This document shows positions 34,851-43,073 of a stretch of 64,000 nt of DNA, piece by piece; position 1 is the stretch's first letter; each line of letters opens with the position of its first letter. This stretch comes from JACZYA01 sp965247455. GTDB taxonomy: Bacteria; Acidobacteriota; Terriglobia; Acidiferrales; 2-02-FULL-67-57. Under the pieces are notes generated by a model. It worked only from the letters and a program-made list of their open reading frames with translations, was not told the DNA's origin and searched no databases. The stretch spans positions 558,001-622,000 of the forward strand of contig CBDFHE010000017.1 of NCBI GenBank assembly GCA_965247455.1, in the 5' to 3' direction. Made by a program: the position numbers and the translations under genes.

Positions 34851-35764
34851 GGCACCACCGTCAGGCTGACCTGCGGCGGCAGCGGCGGTTGCAGTTCCAC
34901 CAGGTCTCCGGCGTGGATTTCGCCCCGGCTGAAGTTGATGATGGCGGTCGCGCTCTTGGTGTCCACGTGAACCACAAACGCTTCGCCCAGAATTTCCCGG
35001 GGAAGATCGCTGCGGTTGCGAGGAAAGGCGTAGCCACGCGACATGCCGGGAGCGCTGCGCAACTGGCCCTGGCCCATGCTGCGTGAACTCGGGTCCTTAC
35101 TGCCCCGGCCGGAGCGGAAGATGCGGAGCGAGTCGCCCACTTTGACTCCCTGGGTGGTTCCCAGGTTGACGTAGATGGGATCCCAGTCTCCCACCATGCG
35201 AAACAGCTCCTTGCCGGCCACGATGATGCCCTCCGCCAAACCGGTCGGAGGGGCAAGGAGATCGAGTGTGGTACGGAAGTTGAAGTCCGGCAAGGGCCGT
35301 TCTTCAAAAGGAATTACCACATCGCCTGCCATCGTGGCGCCGCATTCGAAGCTGATGCGCGCGGTGGAGGTGGTGGGATGCACGGCAACTACTTCCACCC
35401 AGCTCACGTTCTGGTAGAGGCGCCCCATCGACCGCAGCAGGGAGCCCTGTCCTTTGAAGGCGTCGCTCGGGTGGGTGTTGTTGATCCGCCGCACCACCTG
35501 GAAGCGCTGGCCCACCTGCACTTGGGCGTCGCGGCCCTGGCTGAGGTAGATGAGTTCATTATTCGAGTACATGGTTCGCCCCGCCGCCCCTTCGGCCTTG
35601 ACCACTCGAAGAGTGGAGGGAAGCGGCTGGGAAGCGGCAAAACCTGAGCAATAGGCGTCCTTCAGGCGGGCCTGCGACGGGGGCTGGTACCCTTGGGCGG
35701 CGACTGAAACCGTCAAGCCCAACAGCAAGAAACCCGCACCAGCGGCCATGCACATGCGTTTCAC
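34814..35764 (-). CDS. N-terminal part of the frameshifted OmpA-type envelope protein
   Basis: Start set at GTG 35764 because GGGAGGG lies 6 nt upstream. A signal peptide follows (MCMAAGAGFLLLGLTVSVAA), then about 280 residues with two FlgT/SH3-like beta segments (GRDAQVQVGQRFQVVRRIN and GTTQGVKVGDSLRIFRSGRG). The frame ends at 34814 after VSLTVVPATAL. Removing 2 nt in GCTGTGGCC (plus strand, about 34845) joins TVVPASIERG to the OmpA fragment. The 34254-35764 span is then exactly 503 codons including stop plus those 2 nt, so one ancestral gene is clear. Confidence 0.75.
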   Translation of the reverse strand: MKRMCMAAGAGFLLLGLTVSVAAQGYQPPSQARLKDAYCSGFAASQPLPSTLRVVKAEGAAGRTMYSNNELIYLSQGRDAQVQVGQRFQVVRRINNTHPSDAFKGQGSLLRSMGRLYQNVSWVEVVAVHPTTSTARISFECGATMAGDVVIPFEERPLPDFNFRTTLDLLAPPTGLAEGIIVAGKELFRMVGDWDPIYVNLGTTQGVKVGDSLRIFRSGRGSKDPSSRSMGQGQLRSAPGMSRGYAFPRNRSDLPREILGEAFVVHVDTKSATAIINFSRGEIHAGDLVELQPPLPPQVSLTVVPATALSAAAPPP

Positions 35765-35958
35765 GGTATCCCTCCCGAGACCTAAGGATACACTCTCAAT
35801 TGTGGTGGGCACTGCGTCGCTGCCTGAACGCTAGCAGAACGCCGGCGCAGTTGTCAAGCTGAAACACACGCCGGTTTCGTGGGCGGGAATTTTTTCTTGG
35901 TTTCCCCCCTTTTTCTTCTTCAGGGCTGGGCTCCAGGGCTCCGGCAGTTTTCCCTTGC

Positions 35959-35987
35959 TTTACAACCTTGGGAGGCTGTGTTAGAAG
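35959..35987 (+). promoter_or_regulatory. Possible promoter of the aroDE-trpE stretch
   Basis: TTTACA (35959-35964), 17-bp spacer, TAGAAG (35982-35987), 33 bp before the GTG at 36021. The match is partial. Confidence 0.35.
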
Positions 35988-36020
35988 CCCTTGCTTGTTC
36001 TTCTCAGGGGAAACACAGCC

Positions 36021-37533
36021 GTGGCGCGAACCAATTTGCCCGATTCGGTTGCTCTGGTGGTGGCGGAGCGCACCCCGACGGCGTTCTGGGCAGCGCTGTG
36101 CCGGGCGGAAAAGTCCGCCACGGGTGGTCGAGCTGCGGCTGGACTACCTGGGCAGCGTCGCCGAGATTGTGGGCGTGCTGGAGAAGCTGGCGCGGCGGCC
36201 AAGCCGCCTGATTTTGATCGCCACCTGCCGGCGGCGCGCCGACGGCGGCGAGTTCGGCGGCAGCCCTTCGGCCCAACTGGCCCTGCTCGAGCTGGCCGTG
36301 CGCGCCGGCTGCCGCTGGGTGGACGTAGAGGCCGCCACGCTGGAGGCTTTCCCCCGGCGGTTGCGGGGAGTGTTTCTGCGCAGCGCGCGACGCATCGTCT
36401 CCCGGCACGACTTCAAGCGTACGCCCGCCAACCTGCCGGCGCTCTACCGTCGCCTCAAACAGTTGAGGGGCGAGTTGGTAAAGATTGCCGCCCTGGCCCG
36501 CACCCACCGCGACGCTGTTCGCATGCTGGAGCTGGCCCGGCGCCACCGCCGCCGGGTGGTGGCCCTGCCTATGGGCACGATAGGAATTCCGGGCCGGGTG
36601 CTTTCGCTGCGCGCCGGCAGCGCGCTCGCCTACGCCGCTCCCGATGTCGGCACGCCGACTGCGCCGGGGCAGCTTAGCTGGAGCGAGCTGCGCGCTCGCT
36701 ACCGCGCTCCCAAGCTCAACGCCCGCACCCGCGTCTATGGCGTCATCGGGCAGCCCATCTTGCACTCGCTTTCGCCGCCCATGCACAACGCCGCCTTCGT
36801 CCACGCGCGCCTGAACGTCGTTTATCTCCCCTTTGAAGTCGCCAACGTGAAAGATTTCCTTGCTTGCTTGAAAGCCTACCGACTGGCCGGCTTCAGCGTC
36901 ACCGCCCCCCACAAGCAGGCCATCCTGCGTCACCTGGACGAGATTGATCCGCTGGCGGAGATGATCGGGGCAGTGAATACGGTGGTGGTGGGCCGCAACG
37001 GGCGGCTCTCCGGTTTCAACACCGACTACGTTGGCGTGCTGCGTACCCTCCAGCGCTACATCCACCTCGAACGCAGCCAGGTCTTGCTGGTGGGCGCCGG
37101 AGGCTCCGCCCGCGCCTGCGCCTTCGCGCTGGCGACGGCCGGCGCTTTTGTCTGCGTCACCTCCCGCCGGGCGGGGCGGGCGCGTGCGCTGGCCCGCGCG
37201 GTGGGCGGCGAGGCCGTGCCTCGACAGACGCTGGCCCGGCGGCGCTTTGACGCCATCATCAATTGCACCCCGGTGGGACAGGCGCCCTACCCAAACGCCA
37301 TGCCGCTGGCGGCCCGCGAGCTCAACACGCGGGTGCTGTTCGACCTCGTGTACAATCCTCCCCAGACCCGGCTGCTGCGGGAAGCCCGGCGGCGCGGCGT
37401 TCGCACCGTGCCTGGCTGGCAGATGCTGGTGGAACAAGGAGCGGCGCAGTTTGAAATTTGGACCGAGCGGCGCGCCCCGCTCCAGGTGATGCGCCGTGTG
37501 GTGTTGAACGGCCTCCGAACGGCGGAGGGTTGA
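36021..37533 (+). CDS. aroDE: Bifunctional 3-dehydroquinate dehydratase (type I)/shikimate dehydrogenase, frame disrupted at 36120
   Basis: True start is GTG 36021, after AGGGGA. The first 33 codons (ARTNLPDSVALVVAERTPTA onward) are in a different frame from the rest. Dropping the A at 36120 gives KSARVVELRLDYLGS and a 503-aa product. The dehydratase half has the catalytic His in VSRHDFKRTP and a Lys in ELVKIAALA. The dehydrogenase half (from about residue 235) has HSLSPPMHNAAF, SVTAPHKQAIL, GAVNTVV, GFNTDYVG and VGAGGSARACAFALA. Steps 3 and 4 of the shikimate pathway in one chain, next to trpE. Because it is probably essential, a read error is the likelier explanation. Confidence 0.85.
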
Positions 37534-37614
37534 CTTATGGCTGCCCCGCGATCGCCTTCTGAGCTGACTCGACCATTCAACCAATGAACCATTCAACCGA
37601 TAAACTCCTCCACC

Positions 37615-39108
37615 ATGGTTGAGCCTGACTTCAAGACGTTTTCCCGCCTGGCCCGGCAGGGCAACGTGATTCCGGTCGTGCGCCGCATCACCGCCGACCT
37701 GCTCACCCCGGTGTCGGCCTACCTGCGGCTTGTGCGTCGCGGCGACCTCTCCTTCCTGCTGGAGAGCATTGAGGGCGGCGAGAAGATCGCCCGCTACAGC
37801 TTCATGGGCGTCGGCCCCTTCCGGCAACTGCGCTACCGCGACGGCATGGCTGAGATCACTGAAGGCAGGCTATCCGCAGGGAAGGGCGAGCGCCGCAGCG
37901 GTGACCTGTTCGACCAGCTCCGCTCCCTCACCCGTGCCTACCGGCCGGTTGCCTGGCCCGGCCTGCCGCCGTTCACCTCCGGCGCGGTGGGTTATTTTTC
38001 CTACGATGTCGCCCGGCTGCTGGAGCGGCTGCCCGACCGCACCCGCGACGACCTGGGGTTGCCGGACGCGCACCTGCTGTTCTTCTCCGACCTGCTGGTG
38101 TTCGACCACGTGCGGCACCAGATTCTGCTGATCGCCAACGTGTTCCTGGAGGGACGTTCGGGCCTGCGCCGCCACTACAATCGCGCCGTCAAGCGCCTGG
38201 ACGCGATGGCAACGGCGTTGCGCCAGCCCCCGCCTGAGCCGCGCGCTACTAGGGCCGGGCGAGCGTCGCCCTCCAAAGTCCGTTCCAATGTTCGCAAGGC
38301 GGATTTCCTGGCAGCGGTGCGGCAGGCCAAGCGCCACATCCGCGCCGGCGACGTCTATCAGCTGGTGCTCTCGCAGCGCTTCCAGACCCGCCTTCGCACC
38401 GACCCGTTTTCGCTCTATCGCGCGCTGCGCATCGTCAACCCCTCGCCCTATATGTTTTTCCTTAACCTGGGCGAGGTGCAACTGGTGGGCGCCTCGCCCG
38501 AAATGCTGGTCAAGGTGCAGGGCCGCACCGCGCACTACCGCCCCATCGCTGGCACCCGGCCGCGCGGCGCGACCGAAGAAGAAGACCGGCGCCTCGAGCA
38601 GCAACTCAAACACTCCGTCAAAGAGCGCGCCGAGCACGTCATGCTGGTCGATTTGGGCCGCAACGACTTGGGCCGCGTGTGCGAGTACGGCTCGGTGCAG
38701 GTGGAGGAGCTGATGACCGTCGAGCGCTACTCCCACGTCATGCACCTGGTTTCGAGCATCCGCGGGCGGCTGCGGCGCACGGTGGATTGCTTTGGGGCGT
38801 TGGCGGCTTGCTTCCCCGCCGGCACCGTCACCGGCGCGCCCAAGGTGCGCGCCATGGAGCTGATCGAGCAGATGGAGCCCGCCCGCCGGGGCGTCTATGC
38901 CGGTTGCGTCTGCTACCTGGATTTCTCCGGCAACCTCGACTCCTGCATCGCCATCCGTACCATGGTGGTCAAGGACGGCGTGGCCTACGTGCAGGCCGGG
39001 GCGGGCATCGTGGCCGACTCGCAGCCCGAGCGCGAGTACCAGGAGACCGTCAGCAAGGCCCGCGCCCTCCTGGCCGCGATAGAATTGGCTGAGAAAGGTT
39101 TGGAATGA
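37615..39108 (+). CDS. trpE: Anthranilate synthase component I
   Basis: 497 aa. The tryptophan-binding motif LLES is present in SFLLESIEGGEKIARYSFMG, so feedback inhibition is likely. The chorismate-binding half has NPSPYMFFLNLGEVQLVGAS, PIAGTRPRGATEEED, DLGRNDLGRVCEYGSV and TGAPKVRAMELIEQM. It converts chorismate to anthranilate with ammonia from TrpG. It follows aroDE by 81 bp and is separated from trpG by 430 bp of repeats. No leader peptide or attenuator is evident upstream. Confidence 0.95.
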   Translation: MVEPDFKTFSRLARQGNVIPVVRRITADLLTPVSAYLRLVRRGDLSFLLESIEGGEKIARYSFMGVGPFRQLRYRDGMAEITEGRLSAGKGERRSGDLFDQLRSLTRAYRPVAWPGLPPFTSGAVGYFSYDVARLLERLPDRTRDDLGLPDAHLLFFSDLLVFDHVRHQILLIANVFLEGRSGLRRHYNRAVKRLDAMATALRQPPPEPRATRAGRASPSKVRSNVRKADFLAAVRQAKRHIRAGDVYQLVLSQRFQTRLRTDPFSLYRALRIVNPSPYMFFLNLGEVQLVGASPEMLVKVQGRTAHYRPIAGTRPRGATEEEDRRLEQQLKHSVKERAEHVMLVDLGRNDLGRVCEYGSVQVEELMTVERYSHVMHLVSSIRGRLRRTVDCFGALAACFPAGTVTGAPKVRAMELIEQMEPARRGVYAGCVCYLDFSGNLDSCIAIRTMVVKDGVAYVQAGAGIVADSQPEREYQETVSKARALLAAIELAEKGLE

Positions 39109-39538
39109 GGACAGACCGCAATCGTTCCTACTATGCGCCGAGCCCCCAGCTTGTCCCGCGTTTGTCGGCGGGGGCACCTGCCTGGGGGCGTCGCATTACA
39201 AAGTCTCTCAGTCCGGAAGAGGTGCGGAGTTTATCCCGCCAGCGGCGGGACACCCGCTTTCTATCGCCGAGCCCCGTGGCCTGTCCTGAGCGAAGCCGAA
39301 GGGCACCTGCCACCGGGCGGATATTCAGAGGTCCCAGTTTGGAAGAGGGGCGGAGTTTACCCCCGTGCGGGGGCACCCGCTTTCCGGGCCGTCGAGACTT
39401 GGTCGCAAAGTATGTCCAGCCTCGTGGCCCCCGCCACGGGGAATTCCCCGCGGCCTCAGCCGGGGGACGTCGCATCGTAAAATCCCTCAGTCCGGAAGAG
39501 GTGCTTTGCACCCGCTTTTTCCTGAGGGGGCATTTGCA
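39109..39538. repeat. Cluster of intergenic repeats between trpE and trpG, 430 bp
   Basis: Three copies of one repeat: 39209-39260, 39335-39383 and a shortened one at 39488-39520. Each begins CAG-T(C/T)(C/T)GGAAGAGG and ends CACCCGCTTT, with a CCCGCC...GGCGGG-type hairpin in the longer ones. Other hairpin pieces lie between (GCCGAGCCCCGTGGCC; CCTCGTGGCCCCCGCCACGG). No gene supported. trpE and trpG normally adjoin, so the cluster looks inserted. Confidence 0.7.
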
Positions 39539-40108
39539 GTGACTTTCCTGCTCGACAACTACGACTCCTTCACCTACAACCTGGCGCAATACTTGGGCGA
39601 GCTGGGCGAGCGCGTCACCGTCCGCCGCAACGACCAGGTGACACTGGCGGAAATCGAGCGCCTGCGCCCGCACCGCATCCTCATCTCTCCCGGGCCGGGG
39701 ACGCCTGACAGCGCCGGGATTTCCCTGGCTCTCATTGAGCGCTTCGCCGGGCGCGTGCCCATCCTGGGCGTCTGCCTGGGCCACCAGGCCATCGGGCAGG
39801 CTTTCGGCGGGAAGGTAGTAGGCGCGCCCTACCTGATGCACGGCAAGACCAGCCACATCGTCCACGACCGGCGGGGGGTGTTCCGCGGGCTGCCGCCGCG
39901 CTTCCAGGCCACGCGCTACCACTCGCTGGTGGTCTCGCCCAAAGGTTTTCCGAAGAAGGAGCTGGTCGTCAGCGCCCGCACGTCTGACGGCGTCATCATG
40001 GGCCTGCGCCACCGCCGCTACCGGGTCGAGGGTGTGCAGTTCCACCCCGAATCCATCCTCACCGACTCGGGCCGACAGCTCCTGCGCAACTTCCTCTCCC
40101 TGCGCTGA
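39539..40108 (+). CDS. trpG: Anthranilate synthase component II (glutamine amidotransferase)
   Basis: 189 aa from GTG 39539 with GAGGGGG 7 nt upstream; longer frames run back into repeats. The class I amidotransferase triad is visible: Cys in GVCLGHQAIGQAFGG, His and Glu in GVQFHPESIL. It starts TFLLDNYDSFTYNLAQYLGE as expected and binds glutamine near LISPGPGTPDSAG. It supplies ammonia to TrpE. It could also serve folate synthesis as PabA; no pabB is seen here. Confidence 0.94.
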   Translation: MTFLLDNYDSFTYNLAQYLGELGERVTVRRNDQVTLAEIERLRPHRILISPGPGTPDSAGISLALIERFAGRVPILGVCLGHQAIGQAFGGKVVGAPYLMHGKTSHIVHDRRGVFRGLPPRFQATRYHSLVVSPKGFPKKELVVSARTSDGVIMGLRHRRYRVEGVQFHPESILTDSGRQLLRNFLSLR

Positions 40109-40197
40109 CTCTTCCGGTCGAGCGCAGCAGTTCCTGGCCGTAACCTTCTGAATTCTTTGCAGTGAAGGTGTTCGGCAGGTCTGCCGATGAATAGGGC

Positions 40198-40653
40198 GTG
40201 TGCTGTGAGACCCGGGGGGCCAGGCTTTCAAGCAAATGCCGGGAATCTGCTCGCTCGACCCGTGCCGGGCGCAGCGGGCTCTTCCTGCTGATTGTTTTTC
40301 TCTTCCCGCCGTTCTTGTTTGCGCAGGAAGTTCCCCTTGAAACACACCGGTTTTGGGATCGTAGCAACCTGATTCGCCTCGGCATCAACGCCGGCGCGCA
40401 GACCCTGGACGCCGTTTCCACCCAGCGCTTTCTCCAACGCGGGACGGCCAGAGAGCTCAACCCGCTGGCGCGCCCGTTCGTCACCCGGGGATGGGACGGG
40501 CAGGCTATCTATTCCTACGGCCTGGGCGTCGCGCTGCCGGTCGGCCTGAGTTACGTTTGCCACCGGTGGGGATGGCACAAGTTGGAGCGAGCCACGCCGG
40601 TGCTGTTTGCTGTCCCCTCGGGCGTCGCCGGCGGCCTCAACTTCCGCTTCTAG
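40198..40653 (+). CDS. Hypothetical membrane-associated protein
   Basis: Open frame of 151 aa from GTG 40198; no in-frame ATG exists and the true start is unclear. A hydrophobic stretch (GLFLLIVFLFPPFLFAQ, about residues 27-43) looks like a signal peptide ending at a FAQ site. The mature part (RFWDRSNLIRLGINAGAQTL, then GYGQ-less glycine-rich YSYGLGVALPVGLSY) has one more hydrophobic segment and ends in FRF, as small outer-membrane or inner-membrane proteins do. No family recognised. Confidence 0.5.
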   Translation: MCCETRGARLSSKCRESARSTRAGRSGLFLLIVFLFPPFLFAQEVPLETHRFWDRSNLIRLGINAGAQTLDAVSTQRFLQRGTARELNPLARPFVTRGWDGQAIYSYGLGVALPVGLSYVCHRWGWHKLERATPVLFAVPSGVAGGLNFRF

Positions 40654-40726
40654 ATTTTTCCGCGCTTGCCGCCAGCTCTCCCTGGCTCTCTCGAAGGCCG
40701 GAATCCTTCTTCGCTCTTTCAGGTCG

Positions 40727-41791
40727 TTAGTGCTCGCGGTGTTCCCCTTTGAGCGCCTGGTCGGCGTCGCGCCAGAAGAGCAGCGCCGCCGTTGCGCACA
40801 ACCCAAACTCCACCGCGATCAGGTAGGACACCCAGAAGGCAGGACGACTAAAACTGGGCACGGCGAAGAGGGCAATGGTCGCCGGGGTCGCAACCCAGGC
40901 CAGCAGAATCGAAACCAGTCTTTGGAACCAATACCCCCAGCTCTTGTCTCTTTCCGGCAGCGTCGTGAGGTGGTTTCTTACCAAGCCAATCAGCAGCCAG
41001 GGATAGGCCTTCTCCGTCAAGGTCCTGCCGTCAGGAAAGATGGCCGGCAGGCGCGACAACCGGCGCCACAGCAGCCGCAGGTTCATGTGCAGATAGACGA
41101 ACACACAGAACAGCACAACCGGCATGGCGACAAGGAGGTCATTGAAGTCAACCTTGGTCTGGATGATGGGCAGGGTAAGCTTGCCCGCATCGGGCTTGCT
41201 GAAGATGGCGACCACGGAATAGGCACAGGCGAGCAGGGTGGAGAGGAACAGCTTGCGGCAGTTGCGGGCGGCTTCCTCCAGAGTCCGCAAGGGTTCCTGG
41301 AAGTTGCGCAGCTCTTCCGGAAGCTTGGCGGCGGTCAAGTCGGCGTAGGCAAATTGGTCCGGCTGCGCCCCGGTGGCCCGGGTCAAGTCGGCGTGGTCCA
41401 GCTTGGCTTCGCTGAAGTCTGCGCGGAAGAGGTCAGCGGAGCGCAGGTCAGCCTGGGTGAGTATTGCAGCCTTAAACTTGGAGATTCTGAGATCGGCTCG
41501 CAGGTCGGCACCCATGAGGCGGGCCCCGTGCAGGTCGGTTTCCCGGAGGTTGGCCCCGTGCAGGTTGGCTTCGGTGCGGTCGGCCCTGTGCAGGTTGGCT
41601 TTGTGGAGGTCCCTTTCGGAGAGATCGGTGTTGCTCAGGTCGGCTCGTTGGCCTTCTTCGCCATCCGTCTCGCTCCACTTCTTGTGCTCAGCCAGAATGC
41701 GTTGCAGTTCCTCAGCTGAAATTTCACGGTAACGGGGCTTTTGATTCTGCGCAGCCTGGGCTTCTGCCTCGAATTGTTTGTCCTCAGCCAA
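40727..41791 (-). CDS. Pentapeptide-repeat protein with C-terminal membrane domain
   Basis: 354 aa. Residues about 48-140 are pentapeptide repeats of A(D/N)L-type (ADLSNTDLSERDLHKANLHR, then GANLRETDLHGARLMGADLR), which fold as a right-handed quadrilateral helix. After a linker, four hydrophobic segments follow (for example KLFLSTLLACAYSVVAIF and LLVAMPVVLFCVFVYLH). The N-terminal 45 residues are charged. The repeat domain is probably cytoplasmic and tethered to the inner membrane; function unknown. Confidence 0.8.
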   Translation of the reverse strand: MAEDKQFEAEAQAAQNQKPRYREISAEELQRILAEHKKWSETDGEEGQRADLSNTDLSERDLHKANLHRADRTEANLHGANLRETDLHGARLMGADLRADLRISKFKAAILTQADLRSADLFRADFSEAKLDHADLTRATGAQPDQFAYADLTAAKLPEELRNFQEPLRTLEEAARNCRKLFLSTLLACAYSVVAIFSKPDAGKLTLPIIQTKVDFNDLLVAMPVVLFCVFVYLHMNLRLLWRRLSRLPAIFPDGRTLTEKAYPWLLIGLVRNHLTTLPERDKSWGYWFQRLVSILLAWVATPATIALFAVPSFSRPAFWVSYLIAVEFGLCATAALLFWRDADQALKGEHREH

Positions 41792-41872
41792 TAGAACCCA
41801 TCCTGGATAGGTGAGCGGTTGGGGTAAAGACTACACACAAAGCTTTGAGAAGTCCACTTTCCTCCACCGGGG

Positions 41873-41999
41873 GTAGTGACTTAATTTCACACCGAGCCCC
41901 CAGGCCCCTGCCTGGGGGAAGCTAAAATCCCTGCGGCGGGGGCCGCAGGGCTCGGTGTGATTTGGGCCGAGTTCGGAATCGCTCAAATTAAGACACTAC
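41873..41999. mobile_element. MITE-like element with GTAGTG terminal inverted repeats, 127 bp
   Basis: Ends GTAGTGACTTAATTT (41873-41887) and AAATTAAGACACTAC (41985-41999) are inverted copies, 14 of 15 matching. Inside is a 12-bp inverted pair TCACACCGAGCC/GGCTCGGTGTGA (41887-41898 and 41949-41960). It encloses two GC hairpins, CCCCCAGG...CCTGGGGG and CCCTGCGG...CCGCAGGG. It has no gene. A related element lies at 52690-52767. Confidence 0.7.
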
Positions 42000-42031
42000 C
42001 CAACCGGGCTTGTCCCGAATCCGGACCTTGC

Positions 42032-42487
42032 TCACCATGCCAGCGCTGCTTGCAGGGCGGGCGTGAGTTGCACCAAGAAATCGTGGACGGGTTCCAGCGC
42101 CAGGCCGAAGGCGAACCACACCGGCCCGTACTCCCACGCGAGGATTCCTTGAAGGTTGCCGCGCAGGTGGGAGCGGTCCCAGGGGCAGGCGCCGGTCACG
42201 CGCCGCAGCAGCCACCCGGCGGCGAACTCCACCGCCCAGAAGCCCATCCCGTAGAACGTCCCGCGCATGAACCAGTGCCAGGGCCGGAAAATCTCGTGCA
42301 CCGGCTCGTAGAGCGGCGCCAGCAGCCCGTAGAGGGGCAGCAGCCAGAGCGAGGCGTGGCCGAGCAAACGCCAGTCGCGCTGCTTCCCGCGCAGGCGCTC
42401 CCCCACCGCCGACCACACAATCGCCACGCACCACCCCAGCAACCCGTAGAGCACAAATCGAATCAGCATAGGTTGTAGGTTTACCAT
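42032..42487 (-). CDS. Multipass membrane protein, TMEM229/CmpB-like (PF06541)
   Basis: 151 aa from ATG 42487; an in-frame extension to 42541 runs through a hairpin repeat and is rejected. Four hydrophobic segments. FVLYGLLGWCVAIVWSAVGE near the start, GHASLWLLPLYGLLAPLYEP, then FWAVEFAAGWLLRRVTGACP-WD and WEYGPVWFAFGLALEPVHDF closely follow the pattern I recall for vertebrate TMEM229 and bacterial CmpB-type proteins (E-GWLLR...CPWD). Molecular function unknown. Monocistronic. Confidence 0.65.
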   Translation of the reverse strand: MVNLQPMLIRFVLYGLLGWCVAIVWSAVGERLRGKQRDWRLLGHASLWLLPLYGLLAPLYEPVHEIFRPWHWFMRGTFYGMGFWAVEFAAGWLLRRVTGACPWDRSHLRGNLQGILAWEYGPVWFAFGLALEPVHDFLVQLTPALQAALAW

Positions 42488-42830
42488 AGTGTTCAGCCCA
42501 CGGGCTTCTGCCCGTGGGACTGGTTCCCCCTGAACAAGCAAGCCCGGTTAGGAGCAGCAAGTAAATCCAGTCCGGAAAAGGTGCCTGCCTACCGCAGGCA
42601 GGCGGAGTCTACCCCGCCAACGGCGGGGCACCCGCGTTTTTATTGCACACCCCGACGATGCCCTCCGGGTATCGCCGCTACCAAATCAGTGGGAAATGGT
42701 AGCGGCGAAGAAGCCAACGGCTTCTTTGTCGGTTTGTCTTCCTCTTGGGAGGGCTCCGCGTGGCGGGGCCGCCCGGCCCTATGATAAACTATGGATTCTA
42801 TTTTGCCGATTGGAAGGAGCAGGAGAAGCC
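42488..42830. other. Intergenic repeat region, 343 bp
   Basis: Contains CCCACGGGCTTCTGCCCGTG (42499), then the trpE-trpG type repeat at 42568-42641, interrupted by the 19-bp dyad. A CGACGATGCC...TATCGCCGCTACC hairpin and a second variable-core hairpin (GGTAGCGGCGAAGAAGCC... GGCTTCTTTGTCGG, from 42698) follow. A TATGAT at 42780 is a possible -10 box for the next gene. Confidence 0.6.
42584..42602 (+). repeat. 19-bp dyad repeat inside another repeat
   Basis: CCTGCCTACCGCAGGCAGG. Removing it joins GGAAAAGGTG to CGGAGTCTA, matching the uninterrupted repeat at 39209-39260 (GGAAGAGGTG-CGGAGTTTA). Confidence 0.85.
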
Positions 42831-43073
42831 ATGGCGCTGGTTCCGATCAAGACCTCGATGGGCACGGGCTACTGCGACTGCATCTGCGGCTGCTACGAGC
42901 TCGGCGCCCTGCGCGACGACGAACTCAACCGCAGCTTCTGCCGCCGCTGCGCCGAAGAGCACATCGAGCGCAACCGCGAGCTGGTGAAGAAAATCCCCAA
43001 GCCCGGCCCGCCCGCGCAGGGCTTCGACTCGCTCCCCGCCGGCGTCAAGCCCCCCGCTCTGCAAGGCAGCTAG
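42831..43073 (+). CDS. Small cysteine-rich protein, function unknown
   Basis: 80 aa from ATG 42831 with GGAGAAGCC just upstream. Six cysteines: a CDCICGC cluster (residues about 14-20) and a CRRC pair (about 36-39), which together could hold one or two zinc ions. The C-terminal half is proline-rich (KKIPKPGPPAQGFDSLPAGV). No recognised family. Its stop overlaps the convergent methyltransferase gene by 4 bp. Confidence 0.6.
   Translation: MALVPIKTSMGTGYCDCICGCYELGALRDDELNRSFCRRCAEEHIERNRELVKKIPKPGPPAQGFDSLPAGVKPPALQGS

Noticed and set aside
36004..37827. 607-codon open frame opposite aroDE
   Set aside because: Antisense shadow; no recognisable domain, and the plus strand is plainly aroDE.
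39365..39538. Longer N-terminus for trpG
   Set aside because: The extra 58 residues translate intergenic repeats; the GTG at 39539 has a good ribosome binding site and matches the family start.
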